Below are positions 1 through 11,248 of a stretch of 64,000 nucleotides of DNA, piece by piece. Made by a program: the position numbers and the translations under genes. This DNA is from Asterella californica. Its lineage: Eukaryota > Streptophyta > Marchantiopsida > Marchantiales > Aytoniaceae. The notes below the pieces were generated by a model. That model had not been told where the DNA came from. It made no database searches and worked only from the letters and a program-made list of their open reading frames with translations. The DNA lies in the NCBI GenBank assembly GCA_036924285.1, contig JAYKYS010000011.1, forward strand, positions 8,618,001 through 8,682,000, given 5' to 3'. Within the stretch, counting starts at the first letter, position 1. Every line of letters starts with the position of its first letter.

Positions 1-2218
1 TTCAATACCCAATCTATCAGATTTTGTCTCCGATTCTACTGATCTAACCTGATCTCAAGTGTAATGCATGTGCATCACGTAACACGACTTGTAGTCCAAT
101 CTTACTCTAAGTACAAGAAGGATTCATTCACGATAAATGTATGTTTTAGATCACAAAGAGGTTTCAAACAATCTTTTGGCAATACTCTCTTCACTATTTC
201 TCTTCGACAAAACTACCTAAATGTTCAACTCTGACCTTCTATTGTTCGCTGATACGAGCTTCATTCAGGAAAAACCTCACAGAAAAGGATAGTCTACTAT
301 ACAAGCTTCCCAACAAAGTAAGGCATGCACACAGCAAACAGCCAAAGAGCTCGAGGCGTGATGCCAAAGATAATGACATAATTAGAGATTTCCAATCAGT
401 GGCTTCGACGTGGTGTAACATCTTCATTGATCACGATCCTCATACCAGCTTCACAATATAGCTTCTTTGCCTCCCTTGTAGCACCTCCAAGATTATTCAC
501 TTCCAAACCCCAAGTCGTTTGGTCGAAGTCAACCAAGTAGGAGAAGTCACCCTTCTCTTTCAAAACCCATCACGTTGTAAACTGAACTTCCTGCCTCCAA
601 CTCAAACGTCCAAATGAGCCTAAACTTCATAGGAAATTCCCACTGGCTCCTGACTACTACCCTCTGAAATTTCACCTTCAGATCTTAAACTAATTTCTCG
701 AAATGGACCAAAGTGTTACTTATGAGCTTTACAAATCCCGGTGGCAAAAATCCACGACCCCAACACTTTCTCTCAACCAAACGAGCTGAAATTTCACATG
801 TAGTAGGCTGATAAGGCACACCTCGATCTTTCACTCAAAGATTCGACTCCATGCTCAAGAAACAACTCAATCCTTAGATTCAAGCAAAAGAGCTTTATTT
901 CTGTCTTACCATTGTTACAGCTAACTTCCATCGACCATTTCGAGGTCAAAACCAATCCAAACGTAGGACTATTTTACCTCAGTCCAACCAACACAGCGTC
1001 AGCTACCCAATAACTTTGACAAAACCAAAAGATCATCTCTCGAACTCTCAAGGCACTCAGAAATGTGACTCGGAATATTGATTTGACCCCTTGACTTTGA
1101 ATGATCGTAACTCTCCACTCCGCACTCCAAATCGATCAATCGATTCTTCCAGATTATAACCTCACTCGAGAGTTTTCCAACAGGACCCTCACACTTGAAT
1201 GATCCCCGGGGAGACCTCTGAAATATCAAAAACCGTCCTCAGAACTTGAATGAACTTGATTGGTCAAACAATGGACCAATGAGAAAGAAGATTAGAGATC
1301 ACCTTATCTCCTACTTGGCACAAAAGATCGACTTGTAACCCTAAACACTCTCCACAATTTCAAGCTTGAGCTGAAATATTTTGGATCTCAACCTTAACAT
1401 AGGATCATCACCTTCGCAGGACGATAGAGATAACAATGACAAGGAATACACGAAATTCGATACAAAGTCAAGATAATGACCTTGAATCGATCTATGATGA
1501 AAGGTACCACGAAGAGAAATGAGAAATCAATGAGAAAGATAATCACTTGATTACAGTACTCATCACCAAAGTTCCTCGCGATCCACACACGATGGTTGAT
1601 CTTCCTCTGATAGTGACATCAGACATTAACTCAGACGTTGAAAGAGACGTTGGTCAGAAATTTCAGGTCCATTCATCTTCAGAGTAAGATGTACACAGTC
1701 AGGTCTCAATTCTCTCTGTATGTGACGACCGGCAAGATCGTCGGAGCAGACAAGTCCATCACCCACCCCATGAACTCTTCACACCAAAGTAGGTAACGAA
1801 CCACTGTCGTAAGTGATCCAGATGGATGTAGTGAAGCTTGATATAGAACAGATTCGAGAATGAAAGATCCAGAACACGGATCAACTCTCCGTCCATGAGT
1901 ACAACTCTCACTGCTCCTTATCCTCCATGTAAGATACTAGGAAATACTCAAAAAACACCACGTAGGAAAGAATGCCCCCACAAATCCTCGACCCTCTATC
2001 TTATACACGAATTTGACAACAAGATCCACTCACACAAATGTCAACATATCACTAAGCTGGCACGTCTCATTATTATGCGATCTAGCATCTCAGATAATCG
2101 TGGACATGGCACATAATATGCTATCAAGCGAGTTTCATGAAAAGCTTCGCAAGACGTAAAAACAACACATTATAAGTTCTACGTTATATTCACATGTGAG
2201 GCGTGTCACAACACGACA
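1..2218 (-). mobile_element. Family C LTR, copy C1 (truncated by window edge)
   Basis: This stretch is homologous to the LTRs at 32254-34525 (opposite orientation) and 61328-63176 (same orientation). Its right end, read on the minus strand, is the LTR start TGTCGTGTTGTG. Roughly the last 70 bp of the LTR lie outside the window, judged from where 61328-63176 ends. It has no protein-coding role. As the LTR start is on the right, any internal region belonging to it lies to the left of the window, so it may be a 5' LTR or a solo LTR. Open frames inside it are chance. Confidence 0.8.
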
Positions 2219-2775
2219 ACACTTAGTGGAGAGAATCAAGGAGCGAGGAGATCAAGGAATGATGGAGATAACATGGGGACATGGAGCGTAAGAAATGTTA
2301 AGGATGACCAAGGACCAAAGAATGTAAACGACAAGATAAACAAAGACAAACGTACGAGAAGAAGGAAGTGGATGTGATGGAATAGGTCATAGATTTATTC
2401 ACCAGCCTAGAGTAATTAGACAGATCGATCTTGAATTGAGACAACCAAATTATGTTCCTCGGCCGGTGAATATTAGAGACGAGGATTTATCCTTTGGAAA
2501 ATGGACTTTCAAACCAAAGTTAATGGTTTCCTTCAAGAAGCTTACAGAAACACAATTACAATGGAATTGAGTCAAGACATGCTTTAGTATACCAAACTGG
2601 AAAAAGATAAACTTAGAGATGATGACCACATTTATTGCAAACTACAATCCAGCAACTATGTGTGGCATGGTAGACAGTGGGCAAGTTGAGCTTGAAATAG
2701 AGTTGATATCCTTAACATACGGTCTATGCATGCAAAGAATCAACTATGGGCGTAGAATTCACAAAATTTTATCTG
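2219..2775. other. Unassigned flank between LTR C1 and element A
   Basis: This is the DNA between the C1 LTR and the duplication of element A. I see no long open frame. A stretch around 2400-2560 reads like decayed coding sequence but I cannot assign it. The sequence continues across element A at 18784. Confidence 0.4.
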
Positions 2776-2780
2776 CTGCA
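2776..2780. repeat. Target-site duplication of element A, left copy (CTGCA)
   Basis: CTGCA lies immediately before the 5' LTR start TGTAATG and recurs at 18779-18783 right after the 3' LTR end ACGTTACA. A 5-bp duplication is usual for Ty3 elements, and it fixes both ends of element A even though another element interrupts it. Confidence 0.93.
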
Positions 2781-3653
2781 TGTAATGCCGTTTTCTAATT
2801 AAAAGGGTCGTGATTAGACAACCCAACGTGGCGGCTACAAGGTCCGAAAAGGGCTCACAAGGACGAGTTAACTGGGTCGCGAATCCTAAACTAAAGTCCT
2901 TTTCTCATTTCTCCTCAGGCTGGTTACGCGCAGTGAGCAGAGAGCTGGAGCACAGAGAGCAGACTGTACACATTACATCCAGAGAAAGAGATTTCCAGAC
3001 CGGAGACCCATACCAGAGTACATAGAGAACAGACTATTGTTTGATAGTTACAAACTGAGTTTACCAGAGGAAGTCTAGCATTTTGGAGTGAAATTATCAG
3101 CAGAGTTGCAGAGCAGTGAAGAATTGCCGGTCCCAGAGCTCTTCGTGACCTTGTCAGCAAGTTAATGCCGTGTAATGTATATGAACCTTTGATTTTCTCT
3201 AATCTATGATAAGCAAGCTTGGATTGTGTACCAAAGCTGGATTGGACGCACCTGGTGTGGTGTTGACTTTCTTTCAGTGTAATTACTTTGCCTTCCTACT
3301 TCTTAGCATCCACTAGGCTTCCTAGTCCTAGTTGTTGTTCTTCAAGGGTTACTGCGTTCCGACTTGATCACCCATAGCGGAAGCGCTGCCTAAATTTTAT
3401 CCAATCCAGGCACCGAATAGTTTCCATGGTGTTCTGAAACCTGAGATTAGTGCCAGAGACCTGCAAAAGACTAGTTGGTTATTCTAAACCCGTCCGACGG
3501 TTATCCAATCCTTGGTGTTTATTAGCGGAAAGTTTAACGAACTGGATCTGGAGACACAAATAAAGTACACCGGTCTTCAGGGAGGTTCATGTCTGACAAC
3601 TCATTGGTTAGAGACGGACAACTCGATTCCGTGATCTGCGGTCGAACGTTACA
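2781..3653 (+). repeat. 5' LTR of element A
   Basis: 873 bp, starting TGTAATGCCG and ending ACGTTACA. Compared with the 3' LTR it lacks about 81 bp after position 3080, between two similar AGCATT/AGCGTT motifs, which looks like a short-repeat deletion. The 3' copy retains a perfect 8-bp terminal inverted repeat (TGTAACGT and ACGTTACA), which mutation has blurred in this copy. Confidence 0.93.
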
Positions 3654-3655
3654 GT

Positions 3656-3668
3656 TGGTATCAGAGCA
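3656..3668 (+). other. Primer binding site of element A, initiator tRNA-Met type
   Basis: TGGTATCAGAGCA begins two bases after the LTR. TGGTATCAGAGC is the well-known complement of the plant initiator methionine tRNA 3' end, used by many plant LTR elements to prime minus-strand DNA. Confidence 0.93.
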
Positions 3669-3703
3669 GGTTCAAGTTGAATCTTTGTTGAACATCATCG
3701 ACA

Positions 3704-4969
3704 ATGGAAGCCGTGCCGACTGGGATGGACGAGATGAAGGCGTTTTTGAAGAAGTTGGAAGACCGACTTGAGCAAGTGGAAGCTGAGAACAAGGTGCTTA
3801 AGGCGGATTTAGCTCAAGCAAAAGCAACACCTGAGAAGGAAGCAGAGGTCCATGTACCACAACCAGAGCAAGTCAAGGATTTAGCGCTGCTAGGTGAAGG
3901 GGCAGTTGATGCTACTCAAGCAGATAAGAATGAAGATGGATCACAAAAGGCGCAAGAGAATGTTGCGAAAGGCAGGTCAGCCAAAGAAGGGCACAAGCGG
4001 AAAGTGAAGTGGGCTGAATCAGCAACGCCATCAGCCTTCAACGATGAGAAAAACTTTTCTAGGTTTGAGTTGTGGGTTACTGAGATGGAGAATTACTTGG
4101 AGAATTTCGATGAGCGCAACTGGTTCACCTATGCTGTTAGTAGACTGGAAGGAGAGGCGAAGGAATGGTATGGAGGTCAACAGCAGATGAGGAGTTTGAA
4201 CGGTACAACTCCTATGTCCACTTGGCCGGAGTTGAAAGATGAGCTTCGATGACATTTGGTATCAGTGGATGAAGCTACACAGTTTCAGCTAGAGCTCATT
4301 CATTTGAGACAGACATGGAGTATCAGACAGTACCTCCAGCGATTTTCTGAGTTGATTACTCGTTTGCACATGGTGGATCGCACCTACTTGCTGTTTCACT
4401 TGAAGAAAGGTCTGCAAGGTTTCTATGCTAGTGTGTTTGATAGCTGGGTTATGTTTCACAAGTCCGAGGACATGCAAGACTTGTTTGCATTTCTGGAAGC
4501 AGCAGAGAACACTAGAGAACGTAACTACACCATGCAGCCCTCCAAGTTTCAGCGTGGAACAAGTGGTGGCGAGCCTAGTAGAGGATTTTGGCGCAATCCT
4601 CAAGGACAGATAACGTCCTCTCAGAGTAGAGGTGGTAGAGGACGTGGTGGTGGAAGGTTTGGTGCATCAAGAAGGAGGTTTCCTTGTGGGTCTCAACAGT
4701 AAGGAGTTACTCGTGGTCCTGCTCAGACACGACCTACTAGATCTTATGCATCCAATGCAAGATCCAACCAAGCTTCGACTTCAGGTGCTAGGAGCATTGG
4801 AGCTAGCAGTGCTACACCTTCAAGGACGATCATCTGTTTTCGATGCGGACGGGACGGTCACATCGCTCGTGAGAGTCCTCAACGTTCAACAACGAGCAAC
4901 GTTCGTGGGTTGACAGCTGAAGAGACAACCAGTGTTCAAGAACCAATTGAGGCGACTACTGAAGCATAG
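3704..4969 (+). pseudogene. gag: Element A gag
   Basis: Capsid and nucleocapsid precursor. The frame opens at ATG 3704 with a coiled-coil-like N-terminus rich in E, K and Q, followed by a capsid region with the Ty3 gag motifs ENYLE..F..RNWFTYAVSRL and EAKEWY. An arginine/glycine-rich tract around 4620-4680 precedes a zinc knuckle at 4835-4876 (CFRCGRDGHIARES), where the last cysteine has become serine. The frame is shared with the protease but broken by TGA at 4250 after a CTT-CGA context, TAA at 4700 and TAG at 4967. The TGA and TAA fit C-to-T loss of CGA and CAA codons. Confidence 0.88.
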
Positions 4970-5743
4970 GTATGTGCTGATGAGCATTTGGTAGAACATG
5001 GGGATTTTCTATCGTGGATTGAAGTGAAGATAGGAAACCAACAGTGTTGTTTGCTTATAGATACTGGAGCAGATGTGAATGTCTTGGATGAAAAGCTAGT
5101 CAGGACCTTAGGGGTGACTAGAACCAAGATCATGAGCCCGTTGTTGGTAAGGTTTGTGCAAGGCAGCACAACCGTTACAGAAAAGCTCATGAGTGTTCCT
5201 ATTACTGTTGGAAAGGTAACCAGGAAGCATGAATTCCTAGTTATGAACTTGGGTGATACAATGGAGGGTATCTTGTCCTGGTCTTGGTCTTGGTTGCAAG
5301 AGACCAAGGCAAAGCTAGATGTGCAAGAAGAGAACGTCATAGTCATGGATCGATGGGGCTTGGGTCAACCACATCCTTTGATCATCAAAGAGAGACCCAA
5401 GGAGCCAAACCATGCTGGTCGTAGGTTCCAACGAGCCAAGGTGGCATTTCAGATCTGCACAGCCAGACAATTTGGAAAGCAGATCAAGTTGGTTGACGAA
5501 GCTTGGGTTGCAGTGATATCTAAACCCAAGGTGGATACGGATGAGGAAGAACGTGTTGCTGCTCTTCCCATACATCCTGATATGCAAGCATTGATTGAGA
5601 GGTATTCTCACATAATGCCGGACCAGTTATCAACAGGACTTCCTCCGAGGAGAGCCTTGGATCATACTATTGATCTGGTTCCTAGAGCTACACCTATTGC
5701 AGTGCCATCAAGACGCATGTCGTTTGATGAGCTGACGAGCTGA
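4970..5743 (+). pseudogene. Element A protease and start of RT
   Basis: Retroviral-type aspartic protease. The active-site motif LLIDTGADVNVL is intact, with DTG at 5060-5068. A typical flap and dimer region follows (LSWSWL), then the linker to RT with the conserved DHTIDLVP motif around 5660. It is in the same frame as gag. The frame ends at TGA 5741, where the usual SFDELxELKTQL motif is split by a one-base frameshift, so RT continues in another frame. Confidence 0.87.
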
Positions 5744-6906
5744 AGACTCAGTTGAAAGAGTTGGTAGCTCATGGTATCTTACGACCTAGTATATCACTTT
5801 ATGCTGCTCCGGTGTTGTTCGTGGTCAAGAAAGATGGTGGTATTCCCATGTGTGCAGACTACTGTGCACTTAATAAGGTTACTGTCAAGAACAAGTACCC
5901 TCTTCCTCTCATGGATGAAACCACCGATCGATTGACCACAGGAAGGTACTTCACCAAGTTAGATCTTCGTTCTGGATATCACCAAATCTGGATTAAAGAA
6001 GGAGATGAAGAAAAGACAGCTGTGAGGACGAGGTATGGCTTGTTTGAGTATATAGTGTTGCCGTTTGGATTGTCCAATGCACCTGGTACTTTTTGCAGGT
6101 TGATGAACGAGATCTTTCAAGATCTCTTGGATGAGAGTGTTATTGTATACTTAGATGATATCATCATTTTCTCATCCACTTGGGGTCAGCATCTAATAGA
6201 TGTTGAAACAGTGTTTAAGCGCCTAGAAGAACACCAATTGTATCTCAAGAAGAGCAAGTGCTCTTTTGGACAAGAGAGTGTGGTGTTTCTAGGATGTTTG
6301 ATTGATGCGTAGGGTGAATACCCTACGCATCAATCAAACATCAGGGCTAAGATTCGAGCCATTGTTGAATGGAAGAGACCTGAGAGTGTTCATGAGCTCA
6401 GATCTTTTCTTGGGTTAGCTACATATTTTCGACGCTTTGTTTATCAGTTTGCGCATAAAGCCGCACCTTTGTTTGGCTTATTGCGCAAGACTTCCAAGGT
6501 TGTTTGGAATCCAGCAGCTGAAAGAGCGTTTCAAACATTGAAACAAGCACTGACAGAAATGCCTGTGCTAGCTCTTCCAAAGATGGGAGAACCTTTCGAG
6601 GTTCACACAGATGTTTCCCAATTGGAGGAGTGCTGATGCAAAAAAAGCATCAAGTGCCTTACGAAAGTCACAAGTTTTCAGAAACAAAGACAAAATGGCC
6701 TGCTCATGAACAAGAGATGTTCGCAGTTGTTCATTGTCTGAAGCGTTGGGAGCATTATTTGTTATCAAGCAAGGTTACTGTTGTGACGGACTGCGAGGAT
6801 AATACATACTTTCAGAGTAAACCTCGTTTGTCCCGCAAACAACAAAGATGGCAAGTGGAACTTGCACGTTTGATATCGAATGACGATATCAAAAGGGGAA
6901 GGAAAA
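5744..6906 (+). pseudogene. pol: Element A reverse transcriptase and RNase H
   Basis: The RT core is well preserved: FVVKKDGG, the CADYCALNKVTVKNKYPLP region, YFTKLDLRSGYHQI, FGLSNAPGTF and the catalytic YLDD at 6148-6159. A TAG at 6310 sits inside a perfect 22-bp inverted repeat (6293-6342). The same frame then continues with the RT thumb ([17 protein letters not shown]). Near 6620 a frameshift and loss of some codons removes the start of RNase H (TDxS...GGVLMQ). The rest of RNase H (HEQEMFAVVHCLKRWEHYLL, TDCEDNTYF, KQQRWQ) is at 6630-6906. Confidence 0.9.
6293..6342. repeat. Perfect 22-bp inverted repeat inside element A pol
   Basis: 6293-6314 and 6321-6342 are exact reverse complements around the 6-base loop TGAATA. 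The structure lies between the RT palm and thumb, where related elements have a conserved coding sequence, so it probably arose after coding constraint was lost or by copying of one arm from the other. Confidence 0.95.
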
Positions 6907-6907
6907 T

Positions 6908-7999
6908 ATTCCAGCGGATGTGTTAAGCAGACGTGTCCAGGCGTTAACAACTCAGGACACAAGTGAAGAGCTTTTGGATCGAATCAGACAAGCATTGCTA
7001 GACGATCCTCATGCTCAACGTTGGACCAGCCAACAAGAGAGAGATCCATTGGTATGTAATCTCTCATTTCGCAATGGCCTTTGGTTTTATAAGCAAGCCA
7101 AGGTCTATGTTCCAGCTGGATCTCTAAGGACACTAGTCATGCAAGAATGTCATGATTGTGAACTGGCTGGACATGGAGGGCAGAATAGGACGTTGCAACG
7201 AGTTAAAGAGCAGTTCTATTGACCGTCCATGTTAGAGGATATAGTCAAGTACGTGCAGACTTGCTTGACATGTCAACAGCAACGAACGGAGTGAAGGAGA
7301 CCTGCAGGGTTGGTGAGACCATTGTCAATATCTGATGGGCCTTGAGAGAGCATAAGTATGGACTTATGCACCGGTTTATCTGAGTTAGGAGATTTTGGCA
7401 CTTTGCTAGTTGTCATCGATCGTTTCAGCAAACAAGCTCACCTCATCCCTTGTAGGGACGCAGTGACTTCAAGAGGTGCCGCTGAATTGTTTATACGATA
7501 TGTTTTTAAGTATCATGGGATGCCTAAAGACATTGTTTCAGACTTGGATAGGAGGTTTGTAACTGAGTTCTGGAAGGATTTGTTTCGAAGACTCGGAACT
7601 ACTCTCAAGTTCAGTTCCTCTTATCAACCTGAAACTGATGGTCAGACCGAAAGGACTATACAGATAGTGGAACAAGGGTTGAAGAACTATATCATGCAAG
7701 ATCAGAGTGATTGGAGCGAGCACTTGGACTTGGTGAAGTTTACATATAACAACACCAAGCACTCAAGTACAAGATTTAAACCATTTGAAGTGGTTTATCG
7801 AGGCTCTCATGCACCTTGGACTCCTATAGCTTTGACTACCAAGGGGCATGAAAACACAGGAAGATCAAACCAGGATCCTCCAGATCTAGAGACTTTCATA
7901 CGTGTTCAGGATATTGTGTTTCAAGAAGCCAAGAAACACATGGAGAAGGCACAACAACGGTATGCCAAGTATGCAAATCGTGGTAGACAAGACGTATAG
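6908..7999 (+). pseudogene. Element A integrase
   Basis: The zinc-binding HHCC region spans about 7135-7275 (CHDCELAGHGGQNRTL, then CLTCQQQR), with TGA at 7222 replacing the tryptophan codon of the usual YWP motif. The catalytic core follows at 7358-7999: SMDLCTGL with the first Asp, VSDLDRRFVTEFW with the second, and QPETDGQTERT with the Glu. In-frame stops at about 7293 and 7344, and the frame end at 7997, show decay. The C-terminal GPY/F-like region (KKLLPKLTRSFLIEKK) is in degraded sequence at 8000-8200. Confidence 0.88.
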
Positions 8000-8208
8000 T
8001 TCGAAGAAGGACAGAGAGTCTGGTTGAGAACCAAGAACTTCAGAATCCCAGCAGGGGTGGACTTAGCCAAGAAGCTTCTTCCAAAGTTGACAAGATCGTT
8101 CTTGATCGAGAAGAAGTTAGGTCTTGTGATCTATAAGTTACGTTTTCCAGCTAGTATGAAGCATTATCATCCCATCATTCATGTTTCTAACATGAAGAAC
8201 TAGAGTCG

Positions 8209-8484
8209 TTGCCAGGAAGATATCAGAAATGGCATCCAATGTTAGAAGCATTACCAAGAGTTGATGATCTTGAGTTGATTGAGATAGTAGATCATCGAGC
8301 ATCACCGAATCCAGATGGAGCTGGAGAACCTATTACTCAATACTTATGTCGTTGGACAGGTAGAGTTCCGGGATTGGTAAGTGAAGCTTGGGAGTACCTA
8401 GATGATCTAGCATTGTACAAGTTCCAGGAACCACTGCGTAGATACTTTGTGAGACGACAGTCCACAGTGGTCTCTTCCAGCTAA
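8209..8484 (+). pseudogene. Element A chromodomain-like C-terminus
   Basis: The frame reads LELIEIVDHRA, a short insertion, then YLCRWTG...SEAWEYLDDLA, which fits the chromodomain pattern of an aromatic residue, YLVRWKG, then W-EP and a leucine-rich end. Chromodomains on plant Ty3 integrases direct insertion into heterochromatin. The match is divergent, so the call rests on position after integrase as much as on sequence. The next 400 bp to the 3' LTR show no clear frame. Confidence 0.6.
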
Positions 8485-8887
8485 GCGGTGGATTGAATCG
8501 AGCCAGAAGAGTCATGCAGAAGGGCCCTTCAAGGACACTGGAACCGAGTAGATCAGACCAATCTGCTTGTCTAAAGGTGGAGTTGTGGTTTGCTGACTTC
8601 TTATGGCTGTCGGATGTCAATCAGGTTCAGACTGACGCTGCTATGTGTGTATCATAGTAAAGAGGTGGATAAAAGGAAACTGACGAGTTCACCACCTGGA
8701 AGCTAGGGTTCTGTCTCACCCGAAAGCTTCAACAAATGCGCAGTGATGGAGCATAGCTTTGAGAAAGAGCTTAACCTTACCCTGGATGGTGTAACGTTCC
8801 TCTGGATTTGAGGAAGTGTTGTTCTTAATGTGGTATTGCAGATACCGCAGTTCAGTGGAAGAACTGCATTTTGTTGGTTGGGACGAT

Positions 8888-9545
8888 TGTAACGTCGTTT
8901 TCTAATTAAAGGGGCCGTGATTAGACAACCCAACGTGGCGGCTACAAGGTCCGAAAAGGGCTCACAAGGACGAGTTAACTGGGTCGCGAATCCTAAACTA
9001 AAGTCCTTTTCTCAATTCTCCTCAGGCTGGTTACGCGCAGTGAGCAGAGAGCTGGAGCACAGAGAGCAGACTGTACACATTACATCCAGAGAAGGAGATT
9101 TCCAGATCGGAGGCCCAGACCAGATTACATAGAGAGCAGACTATTGTTTGATAGTTACAGACTGAGTTACCAGAGGAAGTCTAGCATTGGTCAGACCTTT
9201 AATTTGAGATTTAGTTTACTGAGTGGAAGATTACAGCGTTTAGAGTGAAGATTCCTGAAGAAATAGCGTTCTGGAGTGAAATTATCAGGAGAGTTGCAGA
9301 GCAATGAAGAATTGCCGGTCCCAGAGCTCTTCGTGACCTTGTCAGCAAGTAAACGCCGTGTAATGTATATGAGCCCTTGATTTTCTCTAATCTATGATAA
9401 GCAAGCTTGGATTGTGTACCAAAGCTGGATTGGACGCACCTGGTGTGGTGTTGACTTTCTTTCAGTGTAATTACTTTGCCTTCCTACTTCTTAGCATCCA
9501 CTAGGCTTCCTAGTCCTAGTTATTGTTCTTCAGGGGTTACTACGT
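8888..9545 (+). repeat. 3' LTR of element A, first part
   Basis: Starts TGTAACGTCG and matches the 5' LTR to 9545, where element B is inserted between the bases ACGT and TTCC. It contains about 81 bp (after 9190) that are missing from the 5' LTR. The rest of this LTR is at 18483-18778. Confidence 0.93.
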
Positions 9546-10860
9546 TGTCGGGTTGAGAGTCTTCCTGGGAAGGGCGAACCTTCTGGCTGTGATATGAGCT
9601 TGAAGGCTGTGTGCAATCTACTCAGGGAAGCGTAGGGCTCCTGGCTGTGGCTGGTTTACTCAAAAGGTTGGCTTTCAGGTCACAATAGGGCTATAAACAC
9701 TCACACAGATGTGTAAGATCTAGTAATATACCCAGAAGGCGAAATTCAGGTCTAGCTGGCAGTAATAGGATTCGGCGGTGAACTTTGACACTTACGGAGA
9801 GGAAAACTATGAAGGTTTAGACCTCTAAACTTCCCCTGCATGCAAACGAGGTACTACTGAACTCACAGACGAAATTTCAGCCTGAGATCGAATTCTGACA
9901 CGGAGATATGAACAGAAAAGTTTTGAGCAAGAAAACTACGGCAATTTCTGGTACCTAGCTGGCTATTTCAACCTATAACAGGAGTTTGGCTCGATCAATT
10001 TCGAAGTTTCTTACAGGATTTGCAGTCTACAGGGTGCTGAACATCCCTGTGAAGTTGGGACTCCTGAATGTACACAGAACTGTAGATCTCCTCCTCTGAA
10101 GTCGCTGCTCTAGATTAAGAGCTTTTCAGACCCCCTCAGCTTCAGCGGCCGCCCTGAATTACTCAGTTGCTCAATCGATATGAAACTTTTTGTGAAATCG
10201 TAGCCCTGCTGGCGGAGAACACAACCTCGAAGTTTTGAAGCAATTTCCTCAAATCTGCTGCGAGTGACACTGAAAACCCTAAATCCAACCCAAATGATTC
10301 AATTCTAGCACAATCCGAACTTCAATTGCTCATAACTCCGTCTTTATTGACTCAAATCGATCGAAATTTTCACTGGAAGTGCTTGGCATGACGAGACCTC
10401 TCTCCCTGTGCTCTCAGATTTCGAAGATCCCCCACCAAAAGCTCGAACTCCACTCTAGAGCTCTGTTTCTAAATTTAGAGTTAACAAAAGACAAAAACAG
10501 ACCAATGGGAGTTCATAGCTCCACTTGGTTGTCCTTTAGTACTCTAAACCACGTGGCAACTTAGTTTTACTCATAGGCTACCACGTCAAGCTCCCTAGAG
10601 TGCCAGCGTAAAACTTAAACTACCTAAAACGACACGCTGCCCCGAAAAATAACTTAAATCAGCTAGAAAGCGTGCATGGGCGACACGTAAATACAACCCA
10701 TGAGCTTAAACCCTATCAACATGGTAATCAACCTACTAAGACTCAAAATATATAACATCCTCAAGTGTCGACATCTGTGAGGTCCTAACTCTACTCAGAG
10801 ACACTAACGCTTGACAAAGAGGTGAATTATTTACAATGTAAAATAATTCACATCACGACA
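9546..10860 (-). repeat. 3' LTR of element B
   Basis: 1315 bp, on the minus strand starting TGTCGTGATG and ending AACCCGACA. It matches 17164-18478 except at two bases I could find (a C/T near 10640 and T/C near 10689). Frames inside the LTR, including a 61-residue one present in both copies, are not genes. Confidence 0.96.
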
Positions 10861-10875
10861 TCCACCCCCTCCAAA
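10861..10875 (-). other. Polypurine tract of element B
   Basis: On the minus strand the sequence GTTTGGAGGGGGTGGA lies directly before the LTR start TGTCGTG. This position and composition fit the primer for plus-strand DNA synthesis. A similar tract (TTTAGAGGGGTGGA) precedes the related LTR at 32254. Confidence 0.85.
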
Positions 10876-10906
10876 CCTGCACATCCTCCGGTATGTGCCA
10901 ATCTCC

Positions 10907-11248
10907 TTAGTCTTCTGTTTGATCTTCATCATCATCGCTCTCCTCCGCCTCAGTCTCATCAGACACTGGGACGTCTCCGTCTCTTGTTGTCCTCAGCTCC
11001 GACTCCAAAAAGTTGAATAACTCAACTGACCCTCCGCGTCTCTTGAACAATTTCACACGTTTGCCAGCCACAGGTAGCTTCAAAGGAGTACCATCCAACT
11101 CACGCAACCTATAAGTGGCATTCTCATACACATCTAGCACAACATAAGGCCCGAACCATCTTCGAGAGAACTTACGGAGTGTAGAATGCTGATTCTCCAA
11201 CGTGCTATCATATACCAGAACCCAATCACCAACATGTATTGGCTTCGG
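10907..11248 (-). CDS. Element B integrase C-terminal GPY/F domain, downstream of the TGA
   Basis: This segment is in the same frame as pol after its TGA at 11249-11251. It encodes VGDWVLVYDSTLENQHS and then RRWFGPYVVLDVYENATYRL, the GPY/F module that Ty3 integrases use for DNA binding and multimer contacts, and an acidic tail (EAEESDDDEDQTED). It has no ATG of its own near the start, so it should be made only as the end of Pol. The related copy at 31784-31972 reads HRLRPKEI across the stop, so the TGA replaces an arginine codon. Confidence 0.85.
   Translation of the reverse strand, partial: PKPIHVGDWVLVYDSTLENQHSTLRKFSRRWFGPYVVLDVYENATYRLRELDGTPLKLPVAGKRVKLFKRRGGSVELFNFLESELRTTRDGDVPVSDETEAEESDDDEDQTED

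Noticed and set aside
2810..3025. Paired 71-residue frames at 2810 and 8917
   Set aside because: They are the same position in the two LTRs of element A, with no upstream gene structure.
9542..9546. A 5-bp duplication ACGTT for element B
   Set aside because: The inner LTR copy at 17164 starts TGTCGGG, so the T at 9546 belongs to the element, and only ACGT is duplicated. The solo LTR also shows 4 bp.
10379..10564. Identical 61-residue frames at 10379 and 17997 as a conserved small gene pair
   Set aside because: Both lie in the two LTRs of element B and are identical only because the LTRs are. They are on the strand opposite to the element.
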